Positions 22,518-30,790 of a DNA stretch of 64,000 nt are shown here, piece after piece (within the stretch, counting starts at the first letter, position 1; the number at the start of each line of letters is the position of its first letter). Source of the DNA: Sandaracinaceae bacterium. GTDB taxonomy: Bacteria > Myxococcota_A > Polyangia > Polyangiales > Houyiibacteriaceae. Below the pieces are notes generated by a model. The model was given only the letters and a program-made list of their open reading frames with translations, did no database searches and was not told the DNA's origin. The stretch is from NCBI GenBank assembly GCA_020633075.1, contig JACKEI010000001.1, forward strand, positions 930,001-994,000, written 5' to 3'. A program made the position numbers and the translations under genes.

Positions 22518-23720
22518 TCAGGGGTAGAGCAAGAACGGCGCGCGCGTGTGCTCGAACGCCGCCGCGCCCGCCGCCTCCGCGGCCAGCCAGGGCTCCAGGC
22601 TCGCGCCCGCGTCCGTGGCTTGCCGGAACTCCGGGCCGCCCGTGAGCAGGTCGATGGCGGGGCGGTCCACCACGTACTCGTACTCCTCCGTGCGGTAGCG
22701 GGGCGCGTCTGGGTACTGCGTCAGCAGGTGGTTCAGGATGCGCAGGTACGCTTCGTAGCTGCGGAACGCCGCGCGGTCCGTGACGTGCAGCTGCACCCCG
22801 CCGCAGGGCTGCTTCGCGTGCTTCTGGAACGTGGGCTGAAAGTGCAGCGGCCGCAGCACGGCGCCGGGCAGCTTGCCGTCGAGCGCGCTGGCCAGGGCCT
22901 GGCCGTCCACCCACGGCCCGCCGAAGACCTCGAAGGGGCGGGTGGTGCCACGCCCCTCGGACAGCAGCGTCCCCTCGATCAAGCAGCCGCCCGGGTACAC
23001 CACGGCGGTGTCCAGGGTGGGCATGTTGGGTGAGGGATAGACCCACGGCAGGCCCGTCTGGTCGAAGTACATGGGCCGCTGCCAGCCGAGCATGGGCACC
23101 GTGACCAGCGCCGCGGCGTCCAGCGCCAGCTGCGCGTGAACCATGCGCGTGATCTCGGCGATGGTCAGGCCGTGCCGCACGGGCACGTCATACAGGCCCA
23201 CGAACGAGCGGTAGCCCGGTCGCTGCGGCGCCCCCTCCAGCACGACCCCGCCCAGCGGGTTGGGGCGGTCCAGCACGACGGTGGGGATGCCCACGGCCGC
23301 GGCCGCTTCCAGCATGAGCGCCGCGCTCCACACGAAGGTGTAGTAGCGGGCGCCGACGTCCTGGAGGTCCACCACCACCGCGTCGAGCCCGGTCAGCATG
23401 TCCGGCGTGGGGCGCAGCGCGTCGAAGGTGGTCCCGTAGAGCGAGAACACGCGCACGCGCTCCCTCGGCACCCCGCCCGTGCCGCTCTCGTCGCTGCCCA
23501 CGGGCGCCATGTCCTGCGCCTCGCCGCCGTAGCCGTGCTCCGGACCGAAGAGGGTCACCACCTGCGCGCCCGCGCTCTCCAGCACCGCGTGCGCGTGCAG
23601 CAGCGTGCGCGTCACGCTGGCAGGGTGGGCCAGGAGCCCCACGCGCTTCCCCCGCACGTGCACCAGCACCTCGGGGTCTGCTGCGGCTACGCGGTCCAGC
23701 CCCGTGGCGACCGCCGTCAC
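22518..23720 (-). CDS. namZ: NamZ-like exo-beta-N-acetylmuramidase (DUF1343, GH171)
   Basis: The sequence matches the DUF1343 family throughout: GLLAHPASVT, LFGPEHGYGGEAQDM, RVFSLYG, VVDLQDVGARYYTFVWS, DRPNPLGG, SPNMPTLDTAVVYPG and a late PTFQKH. The family member NamZ releases N-acetylmuramic acid from peptidoglycan chain ends. The GTG start at 23720 overlaps the pyrB stop in a GTGA junction. No signal peptide is visible, so it may act on recycled muropeptides in the cytosol; that is inference. Third gene of a pyrR-pyrB-namZ operon. Confidence 0.85.
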   Translation of the reverse strand: MTAVATGLDRVAAADPEVLVHVRGKRVGLLAHPASVTRTLLHAHAVLESAGAQVVTLFGPEHGYGGEAQDMAPVGSDESGTGGVPRERVRVFSLYGTTFDALRPTPDMLTGLDAVVVDLQDVGARYYTFVWSAALMLEAAAAVGIPTVVLDRPNPLGGVVLEGAPQRPGYRSFVGLYDVPVRHGLTIAEITRMVHAQLALDAAALVTVPMLGWQRPMYFDQTGLPWVYPSPNMPTLDTAVVYPGGCLIEGTLLSEGRGTTRPFEVFGGPWVDGQALASALDGKLPGAVLRPLHFQPTFQKHAKQPCGGVQLHVTDRAAFRSYEAYLRILNHLLTQYPDAPRYRTEEYEYVVDRPAIDLLTGGPEFRQATDAGASLEPWLAAEAAGAAAFEHTRAPFLLYP

Positions 23721-24649
23721 GCTTCGCCCGAGTCGCCAGCGAGCAGGTACAAGAGCGCCATGCGGATGGCCACGCCCGCCTCGACCTGGTCCAGCACCGC
23801 GGAGGTGGCCCCGTCGGCGACGTCTGGCTCGATCTCCACGCCGCGGTTCATGGGGCCGGGGTGCATGACCAGCGCGCCCGGCTTGGCCAGCGCGAGACGG
23901 CGGCGGTTGATGCCGAAGGTGCGCGAGTACTCGCCCAGCGACGACAGCAGCGCGCCCTTGAGGCGCTCGGTCTGGACGCGCAGCACCATCACCACGTCCG
24001 CGTCGCGCACGCCTGCCTCCACCTCGTGGTGCAGCTCCACGCCGTAGCCGGCCAGCTCGGGGGGCACCAGGGTGTCCGGCCCCACGAAGCGCACGGTGCA
24101 GCCAAACTGCTTGAGCAGCAGCGCGTTGCTGCGCGCCACGCGCGAGTGCGCCACGTCTCCCACGATGGCCACGGTGAGCCCCTCCAGCGTACCGCGCGCG
24201 CGCCGGATGGTGAACGCGTCCAGCAAGGCCTGAGTGGGGTGCTCGTGCATGCCGTCGCCCGCGTTGATGACGCTGCAGCGCACGTTGCGGGCCACGAAGT
24301 GCGGCGCGCCCGACGACGCGTGGCGCATGACGATGACGTCCGGGTGCATGGCCTCGAGGGTCTTGCACGTGTCGTACAGGGTCTCGCCCTTGCTCACGCT
24401 GGAGCTGGCCACGCTGATGTTGATGACGTCCGCGCTCATGCGCTTGCCCGCCAGCTCGAAGCTGGTGCGCGTGCGCGTGGAGTTCTCGTAGAACAGGTTG
24501 ATGACCGTCTTGCCGCGCAGGGTGGGCACCTTGCGCACGGGCCGCCGCGACACCTCCAGGAACGCGTTGGAGGTGTCCAGCACGTGCTCGATGTCGGCGC
24601 GCGAGAGGCCCTCGATGCCCAGGATGTGACGGTGCGGGAACGTCTCCAT
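23717..24649 (-). CDS. pyrB: Aspartate carbamoyltransferase catalytic chain
   Basis: At 310 residues it is the normal ATCase catalytic length. The carbamoyl-phosphate site is NSTRTRTSFELAGKR, followed by SVSKGETLYDT with the conserved Ser-Lys, the GAPHFVARN segment, DGMHEHPTQALLD, and HPGPMNRGVEI. It makes N-carbamoyl-aspartate, the first committed step of pyrimidine synthesis. Its ATG overlaps the pyrR stop (ATGA) and its own stop overlaps namZ, so translation of the three is coupled. No regulatory chain (pyrI) or dihydroorotase gene is adjacent. Confidence 0.95.
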   Translation of the reverse strand: METFPHRHILGIEGLSRADIEHVLDTSNAFLEVSRRPVRKVPTLRGKTVINLFYENSTRTRTSFELAGKRMSADVINISVASSSVSKGETLYDTCKTLEAMHPDVIVMRHASSGAPHFVARNVRCSVINAGDGMHEHPTQALLDAFTIRRARGTLEGLTVAIVGDVAHSRVARSNALLLKQFGCTVRFVGPDTLVPPELAGYGVELHHEVEAGVRDADVVMVLRVQTERLKGALLSSLGEYSRTFGINRRRLALAKPGALVMHPGPMNRGVEIEPDVADGATSAVLDQVEAGVAIRMALLYLLAGDSGEA

Positions 24650-25209
24650 CAGCGGCTCTCCTCGTCGCCAGCCGTCTCGAGGAACGCCCGGTCGCCATCT
24701 TTCCCGTCGATCTCTACCCGCAGCTTGGTCCCCGGCCGCACGTCCACGGTCTTGCCCACGAAGTCCGGATGCACCGGCAGCTCGCGCCCGCCGCGGTCGA
24801 AGAGCACGGCCAGCCAGATGCGCCGGGGCCGCCCGTAGTCCAGCACGCAGTCGATGGCCGCGCGCACGGTGCGCCCGGTCTGCAGCACGTCGTCCACCAC
24901 GATGACCTCGCGCCCGTCGATGGGGAAGCGGATCTCGCTGGGGCCGATCTTCGGGTCCGGCAGCGCGGTGGCCGCGTCGTCCCGGTAGAGGCTGATGTCC
25001 ACGGCCCCCACGTGCGGGGTGCCCTCCTCCAGCTCGGCGATGGCCTCCGCCAAGCGCTTGGCCACGTCGACCCCGCCGCGCCGGATGCCGACCAAGCACA
25101 GCTCCTCGGCGCGCTTGCCGGTACGCTCCACGATGCTGAGGGCCATGCGGCGGAGGGTTCGCTGCAGCGCGTCACCAGCGAGCAGGACCGTCGTGGGCGA
25201 GGTGGACAC
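24649..25209 (-). CDS. pyrR: Bifunctional PyrR: pyrimidine regulator / uracil phosphoribosyltransferase
   Basis: The 186-residue protein has the PRPP-binding signature VIVVDDVLQTGRTVRAA and the flanking PyrR pattern: LVGIRRGGVDVAKRLA, VGAVDISLYRDD, and LAVLFDRGGRELPVHPDFVG. PyrR binds pyr mRNA or acts as a weak UPRTase. As first gene before pyrB it probably controls this operon. The GTG start at 25209 leaves only about 60 bases to the divergent gene, and I could not identify a PyrR-binding loop or attenuator there. Confidence 0.92.
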   Translation of the reverse strand: MSTSPTTVLLAGDALQRTLRRMALSIVERTGKRAEELCLVGIRRGGVDVAKRLAEAIAELEEGTPHVGAVDISLYRDDAATALPDPKIGPSEIRFPIDGREVIVVDDVLQTGRTVRAAIDCVLDYGRPRRIWLAVLFDRGGRELPVHPDFVGKTVDVRPGTKLRVEIDGKDGDRAFLETAGDEESR

Positions 25210-25271
25210 GGGCCGGATTTACGCGCCTTCCGACGGGTGCGTCAAGCCGCGTGGGCTGCTATCAACGCGAC

Positions 25272-25847
25272 GTGGCACTAGCCCAACGCGCCCGGGCCTT
25301 CTTCTCCGCGGTCCGCCCGTCAGCCGCCGTGCGGTGCGTGGCCGCGGTCGCGATCGCGGCGCTGCTCGTGGCGCCGGGCACGGCGCGCGCCTACGAGGAG
25401 CAGATCGCCCTCAACGTGGATGCTGGCTACGTCTACGCCCAGCACGGCGTCCCCACACACGGTGTGGGCGTGGGAGTCGGCGCGGGCATCGGCCTCGGGG
25501 ACATGTTCACGCTCGTCCTGCGTGGTGGCTATGCAGGCCACCCCGGCGAGCTCCCGGCGCACGTGCTCTCCGCCACGGCGGAGCTGATCTACATCGTGGA
25601 TATCCTCACGTGGGTGCCCTTCTTCGGCGCCGGGGTGGACGGGCACTTGATCCTCCGGGACGGCAACGCGCGCGGCAACGTGGAGTTCCACGGGGTGCTG
25701 GGGCTCGACTACCTGCACTCGCGCACCCTAGCGTTCGGGCTGGACGTGCGGGTCGGCTACCTGCCCTTCGAGCCCACCACCAACGTGCTCAGTGGGCTGC
25801 GTGTGCAAGCCGGCTTCCGCGTGTCCTGGCTCTTCTCCCGCTGGTAG
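25272..25847 (+). CDS. Predicted outer-membrane beta-barrel protein
   Basis: A signal peptide (VAAVAIAALLVAPGTARA) precedes about 145 residues of alternating strands (IALNVDAGYVYAQHG, GVGVGVGAGIGLGDMFTLVLRGGY, and the terminal FRVSWLFSRW ending in an aromatic-X pattern). This suggests an eight-stranded barrel. GTG 25272 gives a more usual signal length than GTG 25251; neither has a strong ribosome site. The last 120 bases overlap the tail of the convergent ComEA-like gene. Function unknown. Confidence 0.6.
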   Translation: MALAQRARAFFSAVRPSAAVRCVAAVAIAALLVAPGTARAYEEQIALNVDAGYVYAQHGVPTHGVGVGVGAGIGLGDMFTLVLRGGYAGHPGELPAHVLSATAELIYIVDILTWVPFFGAGVDGHLILRDGNARGNVEFHGVLGLDYLHSRTLAFGLDVRVGYLPFEPTTNVLSGLRVQAGFRVSWLFSRW

Positions 25848-26303
25848 CGCAGGGCCGCGCTCGGCGGCGGGCTCCGCCGGGCCCACGAAGGCCAGCGCGG
25901 CGATGCGCTCCACGGTGCGGGGGCCGATGCCGCTCACGCGCGTCATGGCCTCGAGCGACGGGTAGGGGCCGTGCGCGGCGCGGTCGTCCAGGATGCGCTG
26001 CGCCACCACCGGTCCCACGCCGGGCAGCAGCTGGAGCGTGAGCGCGTCCGCGTGGTTCACGTCGATGCGGCCTCCGTCACGCACCACCGCGATCTGCGCG
26101 GCAGCCTCCGGGGAAGGAGGCGCAGGCCGCACGGACTGGTAGGTCGCCGAGCTGAACGTGGACGCCGCCTCTGGCGCAGGCGCGGGCGGCGTCTGCGCGA
26201 GGGACGCGACGGCGATCATGGCCGTGACCCACGCGGCGGCGCTGACCGGGCTGCTCGACGGTGGGCGGTCCGACACGCGGCCCTTGTCGGAGCGAACACA
26301 CAA
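25728..26303 (-). CDS. ComEA-like helix-hairpin-helix protein
   Basis: After an N-terminal membrane segment (AAAWVTAMIAVASLA) and a Pro/Ala linker comes the ComEA helix-hairpin-helix pair, about residues 78-140: IDVNHADALTLQLLPGVGPV, AQRILDDRAAHGPYPSLEAM, then VSGIGPRTVERIAAL. ComEA proteins bind DNA at the cell envelope during uptake. The C-terminal ~50 residues, low in complexity, are encoded antisense to the barrel gene's end, so the stop may be an accident of the GC-rich frame or a true antisense overlap. GTG start at 26303. Confidence 0.7.
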   Translation of the reverse strand: MCVRSDKGRVSDRPPSSSPVSAAAWVTAMIAVASLAQTPPAPAPEAASTFSSATYQSVRPAPPSPEAAAQIAVVRDGGRIDVNHADALTLQLLPGVGPVVAQRILDDRAAHGPYPSLEAMTRVSGIGPRTVERIAALAFVGPAEPAAERGPALPAGEEPGHAEAGLHTQPTEHVGGGLEGQVADPHVQPER

Positions 26304-26347
26304 CAGTTGTGCCGACGACCGCCGCTACCTGGCGGCGCCCGCCAGCC

Positions 26348-26983
26348 TCAGCGCATGATGGAGCCGGGGAACGACGACTTGCGCGCGCCGCTGCCGCTGT
26401 AGGTGTGTCGCCCTTGATGCTCGCGAGCGTGCGTCGCGCACCAGGCTGCGGGGTCGCCCGTCTCGTCGCGCTTCTGCACGCAGTCCGCGCACGGCGGTGC
26501 AGGGAGCTCGCTCTTGCGCCGGCCCTGATACGCGCGCGGCTTGGCGAGCAGCACGGGGCAGGGGGCTTCACGCATGAGCCCCTCCGTGACCGACGCGCGC
26601 AGCCGCTCCATGCCTTTTTGCTGGTGGACGCCGCAGACCAGCAGGTCCGCCTCCACGTCCGTGCAGAACTGCACGACAGCGGCCACGGGTGTCCCGATGC
26701 GCGTGTGGACCTCGGGGCGCACCAGCGGCCACACCTCTTCGCGCTCGCAGGTCTCGTTCACGTACGCCCGGACGACATCCGGGTCGTTCTCCAGGATCTG
26801 CGACTGTTCCTCGATGCGCGTGGCCTCGCGCAGTCCGTGGACCTCCACCGAGTGCACTACGTGCAGCGTGTCCCCCACCACCGCCATGCGCACCGCCGTG
26901 AGCAGCGCCAAGTCCGACTCCGCGCTCAGATCGACGGCCACCACTATGATGCGTCCGCTCGTGTTCGTCTCCGTGTCATCCAT
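26348..26983 (-). CDS. Universal stress protein with C-terminal Cys/His tail
   Basis: The start at 26983 is preceded by AGGGGG. Residues 10-150 form one UspA fold: IIVVAVDLSAESDLALLTAV, then ADLLVCGVHQQKGMERLR and the terminal CPVLLAKP. The ATP-loop GxxGx9G(S/T) is not well kept, so it may not bind ATP. A ~60-residue extension carries PPCADCVQKRDETGDPAAWC and AxHAxEHQGRH, a probable zinc site. This extra module is unusual for a Usp. Divergent from the P450 gene, with 218 bases between that hold no feature I recognise. Confidence 0.78.
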   Translation of the reverse strand: MDDTETNTSGRIIVVAVDLSAESDLALLTAVRMAVVGDTLHVVHSVEVHGLREATRIEEQSQILENDPDVVRAYVNETCEREEVWPLVRPEVHTRIGTPVAAVVQFCTDVEADLLVCGVHQQKGMERLRASVTEGLMREAPCPVLLAKPRAYQGRRKSELPAPPCADCVQKRDETGDPAAWCATHAREHQGRHTYSGSGARKSSFPGSIMR

Positions 26984-27201
26984 CGAAAGACCCCCTGTCT
27001 GATTGACCTGTGACGGCGCGTGTTCCGCGCTCCGTCGCCCACACTCTATCGGCTCGCGGCGGCGATTGCGAATCTGCCCTCGGCAGACGCTCTTCACGCA
27101 AGTCCCGCGAGCCGCGCCGACAGGCGGGCCCCGGGTTCAGCCCGAGCCCCTCCGCGTGCAGGGAGGTTGAGAGAAAGCGTGGCGCGTGAGAAAGGTGGGG
27201 G

Positions 27202-28626
27202 ATGCCTGCCGCAGGTCTCCCTGGTCGCGCTCATCCCCCCGAGTCGGCCGCCGCCCGTGCTCCCGTCACCTCCCACCACGGCCCTCCGCCTGTCGTGCGC
27301 GGAGGGCTGCCGTGGCTCGGGCACGCGCTGGCCTTCGGGAAGGACCCGCTGGGCTTCTTGCGGGGCTGTCAGCAGGAGTACGGCGACGTCTTCACCGTGC
27401 GGCTGCCTTCGGGGCCGCGCACCTTCCTGCTCGACCCGCTGGACCACCCCGCGTACTTCAAGAACCGCGACCTGGAGTTCGCCGAGGTGGGGGCCGAGAT
27501 CGGCGGACGCGCCTTTGGGTACACGCTCGAGGAGGTCAAGCGCGCCGACATCGAGGAGGTCTCGCACCAGATCAACGTGTACATGAAGGGCGAGCCCCTG
27601 CAGGTGATGAGCGAGCGCATGCAGCAGAAGCTGGTGGAGCGCCTCCGTGAGTTGCCGGTGGGGGCCTGGCGCGAGGACACGCTGCACCGCTGGGCCAACG
27701 AGTACATCTTCGCTGCGGGCACGGACGCGCTCTTCGGCGAGGGGGTCTACTCGGAGGAGCTCAAGCGCGCCTACACCACCATCGACAAGGCCTTCCCCGT
27801 CTTGGCCATGGGCCTCCCCGTGAAGCTCGTGCCGCCGTGGGCGCGCGCGCAGCGCACGCTGGGCGAGCTGGTCCGCCTGAAGGGGCCCGAGCACGCGGCG
27901 CTGTTCGACGTCCGCCACGCGCACTTCGGCAAGCTCGGGCTGCTGGACTTCGAGGGGGGCTTCGACGCTGGCCTGATGTGGGCCGCCCAGGCCAACACCG
28001 TCTCGGCGGCCTTCTGGACGGTGCTCTACATCCTGCGCGACCGGCGCGCGCGCGAAGAGATCCTGGAAGAGGTGCGCGGGGTCCTCGACGGGCAGGACAT
28101 GCTCGCCCCGGGCGGCCCCGTGTTCTCCAAGCAGGCCCTCAAGAGCCTGGTGAAGCTGGAGAGCGCCGTGACCGAGATGAACCGCCTCACCACCGCGCCC
28201 ATGGTGCCACGACGCGCCATGCGGCCCACGGAGCTGGCGTTACGGAGCGGCACCTACACCTTCGCCACGGGGGACGACCTGGCGCTCTTCCCGCCCACCA
28301 CGCACCTCGACCCCGAGATCTACGAGGACCCCTACGACTTCCGCTTCGACCGCTTCCTGCCGGACGCGAGCGGCGCGCCGCCGCGCTTCTTCAAGGACGG
28401 GCAGCGCGTGCACTTCAACCTCTTGCCCTTCGGCGCGGGGGTGAGCATGTGCCCCGGGCGCTTCTTCGCCATCAACGAGTTCAAGATCGCGGTAGCGGTA
28501 CTGCTTTCCTCGTTCGACATCGAGCTGCTCACCACGGCCGTGCCGAAGCAGGACGTCGCGCGCACCGGCTTCGGCACCCTGCCGCCGGTCGAGGATGTTC
28601 CTTTCCGCTACCGACGGCGCGCGTGA
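27202..28626 (+). CDS. Cytochrome P450, CYP7/CYP8-like
   Basis: The 474-residue P450 has the haem loop FGAGVSMCPG (Cys417), the K-helix ExxR (Glu325-Arg328 in ESAVTEMNR), and HLDPEIYEDPYDFRFDRFL before the haem loop. The I-helix reads MWAAQANTVSAAFW around Asn265 instead of the usual AGxxT. From memory this is the pattern of animal CYP7A/CYP8 enzymes (cholesterol 7-alpha-hydroxylase, prostacyclin synthase), which also share the DPEIY and FKYDRY-like region. It may hydroxylate a sterol or isomerise a peroxide. No ferredoxin or reductase gene is adjacent. The N-terminus lacks a clear membrane anchor. Confidence 0.9.
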   Translation: MPAAGLPGRAHPPESAAARAPVTSHHGPPPVVRGGLPWLGHALAFGKDPLGFLRGCQQEYGDVFTVRLPSGPRTFLLDPLDHPAYFKNRDLEFAEVGAEIGGRAFGYTLEEVKRADIEEVSHQINVYMKGEPLQVMSERMQQKLVERLRELPVGAWREDTLHRWANEYIFAAGTDALFGEGVYSEELKRAYTTIDKAFPVLAMGLPVKLVPPWARAQRTLGELVRLKGPEHAALFDVRHAHFGKLGLLDFEGGFDAGLMWAAQANTVSAAFWTVLYILRDRRAREEILEEVRGVLDGQDMLAPGGPVFSKQALKSLVKLESAVTEMNRLTTAPMVPRRAMRPTELALRSGTYTFATGDDLALFPPTTHLDPEIYEDPYDFRFDRFLPDASGAPPRFFKDGQRVHFNLLPFGAGVSMCPGRFFAINEFKIAVAVLLSSFDIELLTTAVPKQDVARTGFGTLPPVEDVPFRYRRRA

Positions 28627-28657
28627 TTTCCGACACGAAGCAGGCCATGGTGTCGCG

Positions 28658-29440
28658 ATGGCCCTCCTAGCCCAGCTCTCCGACGCGCACTTGATCGAGC
28701 TCGACGCGTCCGAGCGCGAGGCGTCGGACTGGCTGCGCCTCGCGTTCCTGTCGTCCTATCGGCCGTCGCGCGCAGAGAGCCGTGCGCGCAAGCTGGCCCG
28801 CGCCTTTGCCCGCGCCCGCGAGGCAGGCGCCGATCACGTGGTCTTCACGGGAGACCTCACCGAAGACGCCGCGCCCGCGCAGTTCGCGCTCTTCGCGCAG
28901 CTGGTGGGCGAGAGCGGCTTCACGCGCGAGCAGGTCACCATCATCCCCGGCAACCACGACGCCTACCGCGGTCGCGACGCCTACGCGCGCGCTGCTGCGG
29001 GCACGCTGGCCGCCGTGGCGCGCACCAGTCACGAGGTCTTCGAGCTCGACAACGTGCGCGTGGTGCCGCTCGACTCCACCCTCGACCAGCACTACGTGCG
29101 CGCCGCCGGACGCATCGGCGTCGCCCAGCGTGAGCACCTGCGCGACGTGACGCAGCCCACGCTGGTGCTGCAGCACCACCCGCCGCTGGCCCACGTACGC
29201 GGACCGCTGGCCTGGTTCCAGGAGCTGGTGGACGTGGCCGAGGTGCAGCGCGCGGTGGCCGCCACGCAGCAGCTCTACGTGATGCACGGGCACGTGCACC
29301 GCGACCGCGACCTGTTCCCCCTGGGTGCCACGCGACCGCGGGTCTTCTCGCCGCGCGCCGTGGTGGAGACCGACGCCTCGGTGCGCTTCTACGAGGTGGA
29401 CGAACGCGGCGTGCGGCCCCTGGGCGAGCGTCAGGACTGA
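28658..29440 (+). CDS. Metallophosphoesterase (calcineurin-like)
   Basis: All five blocks of the family are visible: SDAHL (D-x-H), FTGDLTE, IIPGNHDAYRGR, QHHPPLAH and MHGHVHRDRD. These form a di-metal site for phosphomonoester or phosphodiester hydrolysis. The 260-residue size and single domain resemble CpdA-type cyclic-nucleotide phosphodiesterases, but the substrate cannot be assigned. ATG at 28658 follows the P450 stop by 31 bases, so it may be co-transcribed with it. Confidence 0.85.
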   Translation: MALLAQLSDAHLIELDASEREASDWLRLAFLSSYRPSRAESRARKLARAFARAREAGADHVVFTGDLTEDAAPAQFALFAQLVGESGFTREQVTIIPGNHDAYRGRDAYARAAAGTLAAVARTSHEVFELDNVRVVPLDSTLDQHYVRAAGRIGVAQREHLRDVTQPTLVLQHHPPLAHVRGPLAWFQELVDVAEVQRAVAATQQLYVMHGHVHRDRDLFPLGATRPRVFSPRAVVETDASVRFYEVDERGVRPLGERQD

Positions 29441-29498
29441 CTCCGCCACCGGCTCCCGCAGGCCCCGCGTGCCGTCCGCCTGGACGGGTGGGCGGCAT

Positions 29499-29512
29499 GA
29501 ACTATACAGTTC
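29499..29512. promoter_or_regulatory. Candidate operator GAACT-N4-AGTTC before the nitronate monooxygenase gene
   Basis: The palindrome GAACTATACAGTTC lies 29 bases upstream of the monooxygenase ATG in an otherwise AT-poor gap, and is followed by TTCGTAAACA. The size and form resemble TetR-family operators. No TetR gene is nearby, so the regulator would act in trans. Confidence 0.45.
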
Positions 29513-29541
29513 GTAAACATTCGCCAGGAGCCCTCTGAACC

Positions 29542-30678
29542 ATGCGTACGCCCATCTGCGAGACCCTCGGCATCGAGTTTCCTCTCTTCGCCTTCAGTCA
29601 CTGCCGTGATGTCGTCGCCGCCGTGACCAACGCAGGCGGCTTCGGCGTGCTGGGGGCGCTGACGTTCAGCCCCGCGCAGCTGGAAGAGGAGCTCACGTGG
29701 ATCGACGCGCACGTGGGTGGCCGCCCCTACGGCGTGGACATCGTGATCCCGGCCAAGTACGTGGGGCGCGAGGCGGGCGACATGAGCACCGCGGACCTCA
29801 AGAAGATGATCCCGGAGAACGTGTCCAAGTTTCTGAACGACCTGCTGGCCAAGCACGAGGTGCCCGAGCTGCCGGACGACTTCGGGGGCTTCTCGGAGAT
29901 GCTGGGGTGGTCCGCCGGGGGAGGGCGTGCGCACCTCGAGGTGGCCATGAAGCACCCCATCCGGCTGCTGGTGAACGCGCTGGGGCCGCCCCCCGAGGAC
30001 GTCATCGAGCTGGCGCACGCGCAGGGCATCCTGGTGGGCGCGCTGGTGGGCACGCCGCAGCAGGCGCTCAAGCAGAAGCAGGTTGGCGTGGACATCATCA
30101 TCGCGTCGGGCACCGAGGCCGGTGGGCACACGGGCGAGGTGGCCAGCATGGTGCTCACGCCGCAGTGCGTGGACGCGGTGGCGCCCACGCCGGTGCTCAC
30201 GGCGGGCGGCGTCGGCACGGGCCGGCAGCTGGCGGCGGCGCTGTGTCTGGGCGCCCAGGGCGCGTGGACCGGCTCCATCTGGCTCACCACCAACGAGTCC
30301 GAGGAGGCCGAGTCGCTGATCGAGAAGCTGCTGGCGGCCACGTCCAGCGACACGCTCCGCTCGCGCTGCCTGACGGGCAAGCCCGCGCGCCAGCTGAAGA
30401 CCGCGTACACCATGGCGTGGGAGGCCGAGGACGCGCCCGACCCGCTGCCCATGCCGCTGCAGTTCATGGCGGTGGCCGACGCGAACAACCGCATCTGGAA
30501 GCACTCGCAGACCAAGCACCCCACGGCCGGCAACCTGACGGGCATCGCGGTGGGCCAGATTGTGGGCATGATGAACAAGCGGCGCCCCGCGCGTGAGCTG
30601 GTGCAGTCCATCGTGACCGAGTGCGCCGAGACGCTCTCGGCCCAGGCCGAGCTGCTGGCGCGCTCCACGCAGGACTGA
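29542..30678 (+). CDS. Nitronate monooxygenase / 2-nitropropane dioxygenase family
   Basis: This is an FMN-dependent TIM barrel of 378 residues: PLFAFSHCRDVVAAVTNAGG at the start, IIIASGTEAGGHTG for the phosphate and His site, VLTAGGVGTGRQLAAALCLG, and GAWTGSIWL. Enzymes of this family oxidise alkyl nitronates; many members have other, unknown oxidase roles. An AGGAG lies eleven bases before the ATG. A palindromic operator-like site precedes the gene. Confidence 0.88.
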   Translation: MRTPICETLGIEFPLFAFSHCRDVVAAVTNAGGFGVLGALTFSPAQLEEELTWIDAHVGGRPYGVDIVIPAKYVGREAGDMSTADLKKMIPENVSKFLNDLLAKHEVPELPDDFGGFSEMLGWSAGGGRAHLEVAMKHPIRLLVNALGPPPEDVIELAHAQGILVGALVGTPQQALKQKQVGVDIIIASGTEAGGHTGEVASMVLTPQCVDAVAPTPVLTAGGVGTGRQLAAALCLGAQGAWTGSIWLTTNESEEAESLIEKLLAATSSDTLRSRCLTGKPARQLKTAYTMAWEAEDAPDPLPMPLQFMAVADANNRIWKHSQTKHPTAGNLTGIAVGQIVGMMNKRRPARELVQSIVTECAETLSAQAELLARSTQD

Positions 30679-30790
30679 CGCGCGGCCGGGCGGGGACGCC
30701 GGGGTTACGCACCGTCGCGCTGGCGGATGCGCGGGTGTTTGCGGCGCCGGCCGGTGGCCGGTGGTACGCTCGCGCCAAGGAATCCCACGC

